64,000 nt of DNA from Nematostella vectensis (taxonomy: Eukaryota > Cnidaria > Anthozoa > Actiniaria > Edwardsiidae), in assembly GCF_932526225.1 (NCBI RefSeq), contig NC_064041.1:3901046-3965045 (forward strand). The letters are read 5' to 3'. The notes beneath the pieces were generated by a model. That model did no database searches, was not told where the DNA came from, and was given only the letters and a program-made list of their open reading frames with translations. This document shows positions 21,690 to 32,855 of this stretch, one piece after another. Both the position numbers and the translations under genes were made by a program. The first letter of the stretch is position 1. The number at the start of each line of letters is the position of its first letter.

Positions 21690-24600
21690 ATGACACACAA
21701 CGAGAAGAGGATCGGGTGGCTTCAAGAGGGGATGATTGGGTTAGGAGGTTTGTGTGAAAACTGAAAACAATAGTTTTGATTCGGTGTCACTTTTATTGTT
21801 TTAAATAATCAGATAAAGTTCTTTTAGTAATGCACTAGTCATTTGAAACATCACCCCTATGGTCCCGGGGAAGTGTGGGGTTAACGTGGGAGTTAAGAGC
21901 ACTTTTGAACAAGAATCTTTCCTGAGGGGGTGGGGAAATTGGCAGCTTTTCCCTCTAAGACTTGTCCCCACCATGGAGGCTTGGGGACTAACATCACAAA
22001 ATGTACTTTGCAAAAGTTTCTGATTTGAGACTCTTTCTCTTCTGTAGCAACCAATTCCATGTATCAGCATGTGGCAAGCTGCATAGCAAAATGTGCAAAA
22101 ACGAATATGAATTATAAATTATGCCAGATGAAAATTAATTTTTCCATTTTTTTGGGTAACTGTTATCTTCATTGTTATTAGAACAAATACGCTGAATGAA
22201 GTGTGCTGACTTTGAAAGATAAAGGCTTTTTTTCAGATGACTTGATGTCGATGTTTGATAGTTGCCGATAGTTTGCATCCCAGGGGGGAGGGGCATTTGA
22301 CTGCATGTTTGTCCTGAGGGGGTGGGGGCTTTTCTCTGTTTTTTTTTTTTTTTTTTTTTTTTTTACAGCATCAAAGACTAATCCCCCACCCTTCCCCGGG
22401 ACCATGGAGGTGGGGGTTTCAATTGACTAGCGCATAATGGGTTTGCCAATCACGCCAAACCACACAACGCCCCAGAAACCACAGTTTTGTCCCTAACAAT
22501 GGTTATTTTATCCCTCTCACTCCAGCTGTGGGGAAAACAAGCAGCCCCCTTTCCTTCCTGTTTGTTTTTAATATTTCATCTATCTAATGTTGCTTGGCTG
22601 TTCCTTTGCATATATGCTTGCCTATGTCCCTAGGATACATGTTTCTATCAGGTTTTAGTATAAATCCACTCATTATCACAAATCTTGCAATTTCATTGGC
22701 TCCCGAACTCACTATCTGTTGAGCCATAGATAGCGGGTAGCAAAAAAAAGCAACAAAAGCAGTTATTTATTACTAAGAATTATTATATTGTCATTTATTT
22801 GAAGGTAGTATGTGAGTGTATTTATACTAAAACAATTAACTACTTGTTTTTGCTACGCACCATTGACTATCTATTACCTAAAGCACATAGTTTAATTGTT
22901 AAACATATTAACATGTTATTCTCTGTTTCCAGTTGGTGTGCTATATGGCACAACCAGCGTTGCTGTGGGCCACCCATTTGACACAATAAAAACCAAGATG
23001 CAAGCCCAAGCTGGTTTTGAAAAGACTTCAATGATCAAGTCCTTTATAAAGACAGTAAAAACACAGGGAATTAGAGGATTGTATAGGCAAGAAAATATTT
23101 ACATCATGTTGGGCCACCTTATCTACATCTTATTGCATACCTGTCAACTCTCCTGCAAAAGGCGGAGGTCTCAAGATTTTTGGCCTCTTCTCTTGGCAGA
23201 GCACCAAATCTCTCAATTTTAGGGAAATTTATCTGGAAAAACTATTTATATAAAATCAACATTTTGGCTTATTTTCTATTGAAATAACTAAAACAATAAT
23301 TTCTTGTGAAGCATAATTTATCTAATTGATTTATGCACAAAAGCTTTCTATACGGCAAATGCATGTGATGGTAGTATGCCCACACCTCCCCCAAAAATTA
23401 ATATACCCCACCCCTCCCTCCAAAAAATTCTCAAGCCTTGAGATTTTCGGAGATTGACAGGTATGTTATTGGATGTGGAAAGCGATTTGGAGCAAATCTA
23501 TTCCATGTGTTGCACTTAAAAATTTCCAGTACAATATATAATGTGCAGTACACAAAAGGCATCTTTCATGACAGTGAAAGAAGGCTATCATAACATCAGT
23601 GAAGCAGTGGCAATTTTAAACTTTTTTTGCTTGTTTCCCAGGGGCTGCGTACCTCCTTTATGGGGTTCCGGTATTTACCGCTCAACACAGTTTGCAGTAT
23701 TTGAGGCAGCGTGAGTTGTGGGGTTTATCAATTCATTTACATTATAGCCAAATTCGTTGTTGCGCGACCTCCCAGAATCTGAAAATACCTTTCTTCGTTT
23801 GGGAATAGCACATAGTCAATCAAACCAAACAATTAAAACTAGATTAACCGCCCCCAAAGCTTGTGTCTGACTACGCGCTATTCCCAAACAGGACAAGGAT
23901 TTTGGATTCCCCGAGGTCGCTCAACAAGGGATTTGGCTGTAATATCTGAGGTTTTATATATAAGCAGTGTACATTGTGTGACACATGAGATTATGTTGTA
24001 TTTTCCAGGTACACATTTCTAAGTCATCACAGAACATGTACAAAAGAAATTCCTTTTACAGGGGGTTTACAACTGTGAGTCTTGATACAAAAATGTTTAG
24101 ACTTTTTTAATCATCTGTAAAAAACAGCTTCAGTGGGACTGATAATAAAAGATTCCTTCTTTTGTAGCCGAGTAGTACTGGCAGGAATGTTAGGGTCGAC
24201 TTCAAGGGCAATTATTGAGACTCCTTTAGAATTAGCAAAGGTACAGTAATGTGTGGGATCTAAACGTTTTAAATAAATATATGTCACTTTGTATGTTTGT
24301 GTCTGACTTGTGGATATTATTCCTTTTGTCCCAGGTGCGGCGCCAGACAGGGCAATCTTGGCAGTTCAGAGGGCTCTATAAGGTACTCTTTTAAGGGTGT
24401 GTATAAAATGAAGACCATATACATGAGACCTGACATCAAAAATACTGTAAAATGCAAACTATGATTGGCTGTAAAATCAACTCAAAATAGGGGTGAGGTA
24501 ATTATCTGTTTTCAGTCTGTTTTTGTTGTTGTTGTAAATTTTGCTAGAAAATAGCCAGGGTTCAATGAGTTAATGTTTTAGTTGTATATCCTCAAAGCTC

Positions 24601-27600
24601 TAGCAACAAAAAATGCTAAGAACAAATTTCTTTTGACAGGTAATTTTTTAGTCATATTTTAAATAATTTTCTCCTTTACTTAAAAACTGTCTCCTACATT
24701 TACTATATTTTCAGGGATACAGAGGAAGTCTAGTCTTCCCATTCAAAGTGACCTTTATAAACATGCATGCTTACTAAGGTTAAATGCTGTTTTCAGGGAT
24801 TTGGTGTTACCTGGTGTAGGACTATGGGATTAATGACAACATATTTTATACTGGTCGATACTGGAAGGAGGCACTTCCCTGAGCAATTCAAGAGACCACT
24901 TCTCGGACCATTCCTCACTTCAGGGATAGCAGCAACATATCCTTTAAAATAATGCTTGGGTTAATACTTCAAGTTAAAGACATGTTTATGAGCACCTAAG
25001 GTATGCATCTGGGGTTTGAATACTCAATAATGGGCCGTAGCAGGGGGTGGGGTACTAGGGGCATGCGCCCCCCCCCCTCCAATATTTTTAAAAATTATAA
25101 GGAAATGACCAGTAGGGTGTGGCCCCCCCCCCCAAAAAAAAAAAATATTTTCATAGTGTTTCTGTATCGTGCCCCCCAATAATTCAAGGTCTGCTACAGC
25201 TATGTCAATAGTCACCAGAATGACAATAAATGTGAAATAAATACTGACTCGTCACCAGAATGACAATAAATGTGAAATAAATACTGACTAGTCACCAGAA
25301 TGACAATAAATGTGAAATAAATACTGACTAGTCACCAGAATGACAATAAATGTGAAATAAATACTGACTAATCACCAGAATAACAATAAATGTGAAATAA
25401 AAACTGACTCGTCACCAGAATGACAATAAATGTGAAATAAAAACTGACTCGTCACCAGAATGACAATAAATGTGAAATAAATACTGACTAGTCACCAGAA
25501 TGACAATAAATGTGAAATAAATACTGACTAGTCACCAGAATGACAATAAATGTGAAATAAAAACTGAATCGTCACCAGAATGACAATAAATGTGAAATAA
25601 AAACTGACTCGTCACCAGAATGACAATAAATGTGAAATAAATACTGACTAGTCACCAGAATGACAATAAATGTGAAATAAATACTGACTAGTCACCAGAA
25701 TGACAATAAATGTGAAATAAATACTGACTCGTCACCAGAATGACAATAAATGTGAAATAAAAACTGACTCGTCACCAGAATGACAATAAATGTGAAATAA
25801 AAACTGACTCGTCACCAGAATGACAATAAATGTGAAATAAATACTGACTAGTCACCAGAATGACAATAAATGTGAAATAAATACTGACTCGTCACCAGAA
25901 TGACAATAAATGTGAAATAAAAACTGACTCGTCACCAGAATGACAATAAATGTGAAATAAAAACTGACTCGTCACCAGAATGACAATAAATGTGAAATAA
26001 AAACTGACTCGTCACCAGAATGACAATAAATGTGAAATAAAAACTGACTCGTCACCAGAATGACAATAAATGTGAAATAAATACTGACTAGTCACCAGAA
26101 TGACAATAAATGTGAAATAAATACTGACTCGTCACCAGAATGACAATAAATGTGAAATAAAAACTGACTAGTCACCAGAATGACAATAAATGTGAAATAA
26201 AAACTGACTCGTCACCAGAATGACAATAAATGTGAAATAAAAACTGACTCGTCACCAGAATGACAATAAATGTGAAATAAATACTGACTAGTCACCAGAA
26301 TGACAATAAATGTGAAATAAATACTGACTAGTCACCAGAATGACAATAAATGTGAAATAAAAACTGACTCGTCACCAGAATGACAATAAATGTGAAATAA
26401 AAACTGACTCGTCACCAGAATGACAATAAATGTGAAATAAATACTGACTTATCACCAGAATGAAAATAAATGTGAAATAAAAACTGACTCGTCACCAGAA
26501 TGACAATAAATGTGAAATAAAAACTGACTCGTCACCAGAATGACAATAAATGTGAAATAAATACTGACTAGTCACCAGAATGACAATAAATGTCAAATAA
26601 ATACTGACTAGTCACCAGAATGACAATAAATGTGAAATAAATACTGACTAGTCACCAGAATGACAATAAATGTGAAATAAAAACTGACTCGTCACCAGAA
26701 TGACAATAAATGTGAAATAAAAACTGACTCGTCACCAGAATGACAATAAATGTGAAATAAAAACTGACTCGTCACCAGAATGACAATAAATGTGAAATAA
26801 AAACTGACTCGTCACCAGAATGACAATAAATGTGAAATAAAAACTGACTAGTCACCAGAATGACAATAAATGTGAAATAAATACTGACTCGTCACCAGAA
26901 TGACAATAAATGTGAAATAAAAACTGACTAGTCACCAGAATGACAATAAATGTGAAATAAATACTGACTCGTCACCAGAATGACAATAAATGTGAAATAA
27001 AAACTGACTCGTCACCAGAATGACAATAAATGTGAAATAAATACTGACTCGTCACCAGAATGACAATAAATGTGAAATAAATACTGACTCGTCACCAGAA
27101 TGACAATAAATGTGAAATAAATACTGACTCGTCACCAGAATGACAATAAATGTGAAATAAAAACTGACTCGTCACCAGAATGACAATAAATGTGAAATAA
27201 ATACTGACTCGTCACCAGAATGACAATAAATGTGAAATAAAAACTGACTAGTCACCAGAATGACAATAAATGTGAAATAAAAACTGACTCGTCACCAGAA
27301 TGACAATAAATGTGAAATAAAAACTGACTCGTCACCAGAATGACAATAAATGTGAAATAAAAACTGACTCGTCACCAGAATGACAATAAATGTGAAATAA
27401 ATACTGACTAGTCACCAGAATGACAATAAATGTGAAATAAATACTGACTAGTCACCAGAATGACAATAAATGTGAAATAAATACTGACTCATCACCAGAA
27501 TGACAATAAATGTGAAATAAAAACTGACTCGTCACCAGAATGACAATAAATGTGAAATAAAAACTGACTCGTCACCAGAATGACAATAAATGTGAAATAA

Positions 27601-28343
27601 AAACTGACTCGTCACCAGAATGACAATAAATGTGAAATAAATACTGACTAGTCACCAGAATGACAATAAATGTGAAATAATACTCACTAGTCAATCGCAT
27701 GACAATAAACAAGATTTAATTTTGTTATTTTGCTTGACTTCTCCCACTCTTGCCTGGTGGATTGTGTGGCCTTTGGAATACATGAAGTCTCAAGTGCAGG
27801 GAAACTATGGAAAGTAAGCGAAAGAAAGAAAGAAAATCTGAAAACATACATCTTGGGATTTGGTGACAGTCAGAGAACTATCATTGTGTGCGTCTTAGAC
27901 CTGTCACCAGGGTATTAAGGTGGGGGGAGGCTCATTTATCTTATTTAGCAGATCATTTCTCTAATGTACATGTAACTTACCTTTACCTCACAGTAGAGAT
28001 ATACCCATATTCCAGTTGTGTGGGGTACTGTAGTTCTTTTTCAAAAAGAGATATTTCACTTAAATTTTTCATAACTTATGTTGCCATTAATTTGTGACTT
28101 CTTTTTTAATTAATCTCCTGACGTATATTCGTTGTTATCTCAATTGTTTTCTTCACCAGAGAGATGCCAGTTGTTGCCCGGATGCGCCTGGTGTTTAGGG
28201 AGAAAGGAGGTTTCTTTGCGCTCTACCGGGGAATCCTTCCTGGTTCTATCAGAAGTTTCATGTCCAATGGTTGCAGTATGGTGGTCATGAGCTGGGCACA
28301 AAGAAAAGTCTCAGATTGGGGACTACGAAGCAAAATGGGTTGA
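21690..28343 (+). CDS. Mitochondrial carrier family protein (SLC25-like)
   Basis: Nine exons: 21690-21747, 22933-23086, 23642-23710, 24009-24074, 24168-24240, 24335-24382, 24797-24936, 27748-27813, 28160-28343; 858 nt, 285 residues, stop TGA 28341-28343. Three carrier repeats are evident, each with a PxxxxK-type signature: HPFDTIKTKMQ in repeat 1, TPLELAK in repeat 2 and WPLEYMKSQVQ in repeat 3, each followed by a GLYR/ALYRG-type matrix motif. About 285 residues is normal for a six-helix inner-membrane transporter. The substrate cannot be read from sequence, and I do not recognise a specific vertebrate orthologue; the C-terminal part (FGVTWCRTMGLMTTYFILVD) is distinctive. Exon 1 is short and its donor (GTTTGT) is weak. 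Intron 2 is GC-AG and intron 7 is AT-AC. Confidence 0.88.
21831..22434. mobile_element. ACTAGTCATTTGA-family MITE, about 600 bp
   Basis: Left end TGCACTAGTCATTTGAAAC...TATGGTCCCGGGG; right end CCCCGGGACCATGGAGGTGG...CAATTGACTAGCGCA, an inverted pair of about 45 bases. It includes a poly-T run at 22339-22364. It lies in intron 1 of the carrier gene. Confidence 0.8.
23135..23466. mobile_element. MITE in carrier intron 2
   Basis: Inverted ends GCATACCTGTCAACTCTCC and GGAGATTGACAGGTATGTT enclose a non-coding interior containing a further CTCAAGATTTTT/GAGATTTTCGG pair. Confidence 0.75.
23741..23943. mobile_element. MITE in carrier intron 3
   Basis: Inverted ends of about 29 bases: ATTATAGCCAAATTCGTTGT...GCGACC against GGTCGCTCAACAAGGGATTT...CTGTAAT. 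Confidence 0.82.
25032..25203 (+). mobile_element. GGGCCGTAGC-family element
   Basis: Begins GGGCCGTAGCAGGGGGTGGG and ends with AATAATTCAAGGTCTGCTAC. Same family as 1453-1608. It sits directly before the 40-bp satellite inside the AT-AC intron. Confidence 0.65.
25211..27689 (+). repeat. 40-bp satellite, 62 units
   Basis: Units of GTCACCAGAATGACAATAAA plus TGTGAAATAAATACTGACTA repeat at a strict 40-bp period from 25211 to 27689 with very few substitutions. Two sub-types alternate irregularly: ATACTGACTA/C and AAACTGACTC. Near-identity indicates recent expansion or homogenisation. It ends 58 bases before the AT-AC acceptor. Confidence 0.98.
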
Positions 28344-29319
28344 GCTAGGATGAAGTTGGGGCTAGGATTATATTCCCAGGACCTGGGATGTTATGCCAGA
28401 AGTCACATCTTGTGTTCTACCAACATGTTAATAATGAATTGTATTATTGAGGCTCTGATGTCCTCCTTTGAGGAAATTACAGAGTATTATTATATGAATT
28501 TGAAATAGTGTACAGAGCCAATAACATTAGCAATTTTTATTTTTAGAATATCATAGGAAGCTTAGGATTATATTTTAATTGTTTATCTTAATTATTGCAC
28601 CATCTGCCTTTCAAGCACTTTTAGAATAGAAAAACTTATACAAAATGTGTCACCAAAATAAGTCACCAGTGTACCATTACAATTTTACAATTATTTATTG
28701 TCTTTAGTTAAAAATTGTATATACAGTTACCATAGTTAGAAAATGTTTAGTATTTTTACATAGGTACTATCACCAAAGGATCTTGAAAAATTAAGAAGAT
28801 TAAAAAATCTGAGGAAAAACTGGGTGACCCCCACCAACCTCCTATCCAATTTCTTTTTGGAATGACCATCCATATATTGTACATACAGCTACTGTCGTTA
28901 GAAATTGTATTTTTTTTTTCTTTTATTCCGATTTGGCCAAATTCCGAAGTTTTCTCAGATTTTTGGAATTATTTTATAACTTTACAAGATCCCTTAAAAT
29001 ACTATTGAATTTTAATAGCATATTAAAAACTATGTATTTGTTGTACACTCAGCATATTCAAGTCGAAAAATTCAATGAAAAGTTACAATTACAATTTTGT
29101 TTGCTTTAAAAAGTGTTGTCTAGAAAATAAATGTATTTATTTATCTTTAAACTTGTACAATAAGGTGTACAATAGTAAGATATGTAAACTTCAGATTTCA
29201 GTTTGAGCTGAATATGAGCTTCCTCTTCCTATGTCAGAGAAGGTGCTACTAGATCATGTTCTAGTCACAAAAAGTTTGAAGTCTGTTCTCCAATCTTTGG
29301 CAAAGAGGAACATGAAAGA
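28344..29319. other. Convergent 3' flanks of the carrier and WD-repeat genes
   Basis: AT-rich, with no gene seen. Possible polyadenylation signals lie near 29127 (AATAAA, plus strand) and in the TTTATT strings near 29136-29144 (minus strand). Confidence 0.5.
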
Positions 29320-32097
29320 TCAATTACGCTTTATGAATGGGTGAAATCTGTTTTGCAGAGTATAAGCTTTAGCTTGCTCCTCCATAAACTTGCCATCAGC
29401 AATCTGTATGGCGTCATCTACAAGGTCAAGCACCAGTGTCTCCATAGTGAATGCAACATGGCAATCTGTGAAACCATCAAATGTCCAGGCTCTTCTGGAA
29501 AGAACTTGGCCTTGACCTTGAGGGCTGGGGCTGGCAGCATTAAATGCCCTGAGTGCACAAAATGCAGCCCAAGTGTCCTGTCTCTGAATGGCCGTGTTCT
29601 TATCCTTGAAGTGAATCAATGTCAGTGTGCTCTGCCTAGGGGCATGCAAAAGCATGATCAAGCCCAGTGCTGGACATGCTAAGGTGACCCTTGCATTTGA
29701 GAATGTGACAGCTTGCTCAACACCCAGGTGGCATCCTATCCAGTTCTCCTGACTTGCTGCTACGACAGTACTACCTGAGGTCAAGGAGAAGCCGTTGAGG
29801 CTACCGCAGATGTTACTGAACATATACTGGCTCCCTGTGGCGTCAATAATTTTGGTCACATCCAAGGCACAGGCATCCCCTTCCATGCACTGTTTGTACT
29901 CTGTTGTATTCAAAGGGTACTCAATCACATTCGTGCTTACTCCGACTGGCCTGAGATTAATGGTCACAAAAGACACATGTGCCTCCTTTGAAGGAGCTTC
30001 CTTGAACAATAAAGCGAACAGCAGTTTGTCACCGGATGGATCAAGGCTACAAGACATAAGCTTACTGCTAGGAATTCGGTGATGCTTGTACATCTGTGTT
30101 GTGTACTGAGCAAGCAGTTTGTTCTCTTTGTAGTATGTGACACAGTGGAAAGTAGCTCCATTTTCTGGAACATGACGAGGGGTGTAATAATACTTTACTT
30201 TGTTGTCACCAACCTCCTCGATCTTCCAAGGCTTCCCAAACCGCAGTGAGTTGATGAGAGTTTGAGTCTTCTTCCTCTTTGCTATCATGTCCTGTCGACT
30301 GAGCTCTCTGATTTTTCCGGCACCTTTAACAGTGTCAACAAACTCTTCCTTTTCTGAAGACTCATCAACAGGCTCATAGGTTAGCTCAGTCATGTCTAGC
30401 TGGTAGCTACTGATAGGTGTAAACCATCCAAAGCCAGAAAAATTATCCTCTGAGTACTGCCACATGTAAATATACCCCATGCTGTCAGCAGTAACCATGG
30501 TGACAGAGTTATTCACAAACTCAATTAGTATCACTGGGTGCTTGTGCGCCTTAAAGAGTTCCACTTCAATGCCAGCACTGATCTTATTTGGTGTACTGTT
30601 ACTTATCTTTGGAAACAGCACTGCATTTTCACTGCCACTTGTATTTAATTTTAATATATTACCAGTTACCATGCCAACCATTATTGCTCCTTGTTTGCCG
30701 AGGAATGTGAGTGAGGGGTGGAATTCTGCGCAGCATGGTTTTCCGATGACATGAGTAACAGACATGAGGGGCCCCTCTGTTATCTTGAGGCTCTGGGGGT
30801 CAATTCTCAGTATACTAGTAAGATTGCTAGCTTTAAATCCCAAATTCTGCTCAACTGGTTCAAACCCGAGAACATTCTGTGACACTATAAGAGTGTTCCC
30901 AACAGACCACAGTTCTACAGTGCCTTGGGAGTTAAGCGTTAGGATCCGTGAAGTGTCCTTAGACCACTGAATGCTCATTATGGCTACATTTCCTTTAACA
31001 GACCTTAGCACTCTGGGAGGATAGAGCAGTAAATCCCAGACAACAACATCTCCTTGTATCGTGCCTAATGCAAGAAGGGCATGGTCTGAGGACAGTGCTG
31101 TACATGACACCCCCCTGTACCTCTTAGGTAGAGGTAAGAAAGTTGACACAGGGCTATACCCCATCCAGTACTGCGACTCAATATCACGAAACTGTTTGAA
31201 GGTCTGTGAGAGTTCGTTCAATGGCTTTTCGTCATAAGGGGTCTGCCCATGAAATGACAGCACTTCTCCATCAAAAGTGTCATCTGCTGTATGAGGTTTG
31301 CTTTCTGCTTCATCTCCAAGAAAATAAAGTTTTTGATTGTGCTGCCAAATATTTGGTCTTTTAACTCTCTCTTTTTGCATTTGCTGAAAGGTATTTGAGA
31401 GTTGTGTTCTAATAGCATCATCAGCGTTGTCAGGGGTCAGGGCATTTAGGATGATGCTAATCATGAACTGCTGTGCTTGATGATGAACATTAACACACTC
31501 GTCTGCTGCATCAGCCAACAACTCTTTGATAACTTCCTCCAACAATGTCTCTCCTACTCCATCAACAGCCTCGGAAAATTCCAACTCTGACTGTTCAGTG
31601 TCCAGTTCTTTTTTAAACTGGGCTGCAAAATTGACAACAACATCTTTTTTAAAAGGCTCAAAAGTAATAAATTCAAGTATATCATCTACCCAGGACCTGA
31701 CAAAATCACGAACGAAGTAGAAATCTTCCAACTGCCAAGGTTCATACGATCCTATCCCCAACTCCCCTTTGTAAACTGTGTCAGAGATTTGCTTTCTCCT
31801 ATTCTTCGCGTGTTTTACTCGACGAATCTTTTCCTCATATTGTGGAATCTTTTGACGAGCTTTTTCTAAGACAGCATTAACACTAGCACTGCTAACTCTT
31901 GATGTAGGCAGCTCTATTCCATCATCTTTGATTCTCGCTAACAATCTTTCACGTTCTTGTAATATTCTTTCCCGCTCTTCGTGGAGTTTTTGGAATCGTT
32001 CAGCGCGAATGCTCTTTTGCCTTTCGTATTTGGCTCTATGTGTACTAAGCGAACTGGGGAGCACATCCTTCCGTCTAAATCCTGTAGGCGACTCCAT
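29320..32097 (-). CDS. Intronless WD-repeat protein with N-terminal coiled coil
   Basis: A single uninterrupted frame. I place the start at the ATG at 32097 (MESPTGFRRKDVLPSS), giving 925 residues. The same frame runs 78 codons further upstream to 32331, but that extension is transposon sequence (32197-32310). Residues about 20-110 are charged and helical (HEERERILQERERLLARI), suggesting a coiled coil. From about residue 325 WD-like beta-propeller blades appear (GTIQGDVVVWDL, LTLNSQGTVELWSV, VTADSMGYIYMWQYS). It is probably a scaffold protein; I do not recognise a named family. The lack of introns contrasts with intron-rich neighbours and could mean an old retrocopy. Convergent with the carrier gene. 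Confidence 0.85.
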   Translation of the reverse strand: MESPTGFRRKDVLPSSLSTHRAKYERQKSIRAERFQKLHEERERILQERERLLARIKDDGIELPTSRVSSASVNAVLEKARQKIPQYEEKIRRVKHAKNRRKQISDTVYKGELGIGSYEPWQLEDFYFVRDFVRSWVDDILEFITFEPFKKDVVVNFAAQFKKELDTEQSELEFSEAVDGVGETLLEEVIKELLADAADECVNVHHQAQQFMISIILNALTPDNADDAIRTQLSNTFQQMQKERVKRPNIWQHNQKLYFLGDEAESKPHTADDTFDGEVLSFHGQTPYDEKPLNELSQTFKQFRDIESQYWMGYSPVSTFLPLPKRYRGVSCTALSSDHALLALGTIQGDVVVWDLLLYPPRVLRSVKGNVAIMSIQWSKDTSRILTLNSQGTVELWSVGNTLIVSQNVLGFEPVEQNLGFKASNLTSILRIDPQSLKITEGPLMSVTHVIGKPCCAEFHPSLTFLGKQGAIMVGMVTGNILKLNTSGSENAVLFPKISNSTPNKISAGIEVELFKAHKHPVILIEFVNNSVTMVTADSMGYIYMWQYSEDNFSGFGWFTPISSYQLDMTELTYEPVDESSEKEEFVDTVKGAGKIRELSRQDMIAKRKKTQTLINSLRFGKPWKIEEVGDNKVKYYYTPRHVPENGATFHCVTYYKENKLLAQYTTQMYKHHRIPSSKLMSCSLDPSGDKLLFALLFKEAPSKEAHVSFVTINLRPVGVSTNVIEYPLNTTEYKQCMEGDACALDVTKIIDATGSQYMFSNICGSLNGFSLTSGSTVVAASQENWIGCHLGVEQAVTFSNARVTLACPALGLIMLLHAPRQSTLTLIHFKDKNTAIQRQDTWAAFCALRAFNAASPSPQGQGQVLSRRAWTFDGFTDCHVAFTMETLVLDLVDDAIQIADGKFMEEQAKAYTLQNRFHPFIKRN

Positions 32098-32196
32098 TAG
32101 AGTAAGTAAGAGAAAGACTTGTAAACATGTTTTTGTACTCGATTGGTCGCCATGTTTACTGATATGCCTCGCGGGAGTTCCACAGGCTACCCATAA

Positions 32197-32310
32197 AGGT
32201 TGGTTCTCACTAGGACGCAAGCGTAAGCGCAAACGGAAGCGCAACACAAGTGTGAATCGGTCAAACATAAGCGTAAGCGCAAGAAAATCAAGCAGTTGCG
32301 TTCTCTTGCG
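32197..32310. mobile_element. Truncated AGGTTGGTTCT-family MITE upstream of the WD-repeat gene
   Basis: Nearly identical to 11405-11515 (AGCGCAACACAAGTGTGAAT and flanks) but lacking the right-hand inverted end, which is replaced by the start of the element at 32327. Confidence 0.85.
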
Positions 32311-32326
32311 AGAGGAGAGTAGTTTA

Positions 32327-32855
32327 TGCACTAGTCAATTGAAACCCCCACCCCCATTGTCCCAGGGAAGGGTGGGGGATTAAACTTTGACCCTGTACAA
32401 AACGGAGAAAAGCCCCTACCCCCTTAGGAAAAAAATGCAGTGAAATGCCCCTACCCCTCGGGGTGCAAACTATAAGCCTTTATATTTCAAAGCCAGTACA
32501 CCTTAGCGAGTACATTTGCATCAATAACTATGAAGGTGACAGGTTTTTTTGATAAATGAAAAAATAAATCATCTTTGATATTCATATTTTTTCTTTCATA
32601 TTTGTTTTCACCATGCAGCTTGCTGCAGAAGAAAAAGAGTCTCAAACCAGCAACTGACATGACTTTTGCAAAGTACATTTGTGAGGCTATTCACTTGTCC
32701 CCAAGCCCCCAGGGTGGGGACAATTCTTAGAGTCGAAAACATTCAATCCCTCCACCCCCTCGGGACAGATTCTTATTCAAAAGTGCTCTAAACCCCCAGG
32801 TAAACCCCACACTTCCCCGGGACCATGGGGGTGGGGGTTTCAGATGACTAGTGCA
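32327..32855. mobile_element. ACTAGTCATTTGA-family MITE, about 530 bp
   Basis: Left end TGCACTAGTCAATTGAAACC...ATTGTCCC; right end GGGACCATGGGGGTGGGGGT...GATGACTAGTGCA, a clear inverted pair. Interior non-coding. Confidence 0.85.

Larger units (their letters stand above)
24937..27747 (+). other. U12-type AT-AC intron in the carrier gene
   Basis: Exon 7 ends GCAGCAAC and the intron opens with ATATCCTTT, the exact U12 AT-AC donor consensus. It closes with TTGCTTGACTTCTCCCAC; TTGCTTGAC fits the U12 branch site (TTCCTTRAC), its A is 10 bases from the end, and there is no AG at the junction. Joining AC to T restores GIAATLAWWIVWPLEYMKSQ, the third carrier signature. The intron is 2.8 kb, mostly satellite. 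Confidence 0.9.

Noticed and set aside
24716..24777. Extra carrier exon starting GGATACAGAGGAAGT after TTTTCAG
   Set aside because: Including it breaks the family alignment; joining 24382 directly to 24797 gives GLYKGFGVTW. It may be a decoy acceptor.
25211..27689. CRISPR array
   Set aside because: Units are contiguous 40-bp tandem copies with no unique spacers and no cas genes; this is a eukaryotic satellite in an intron.
32098..32331. N-terminal 78 codons of the long WD-repeat frame as genuine protein
   Set aside because: The sequence is a transposon copy plus flanks, found elsewhere in the window; the ATG at 32097 is preferred.
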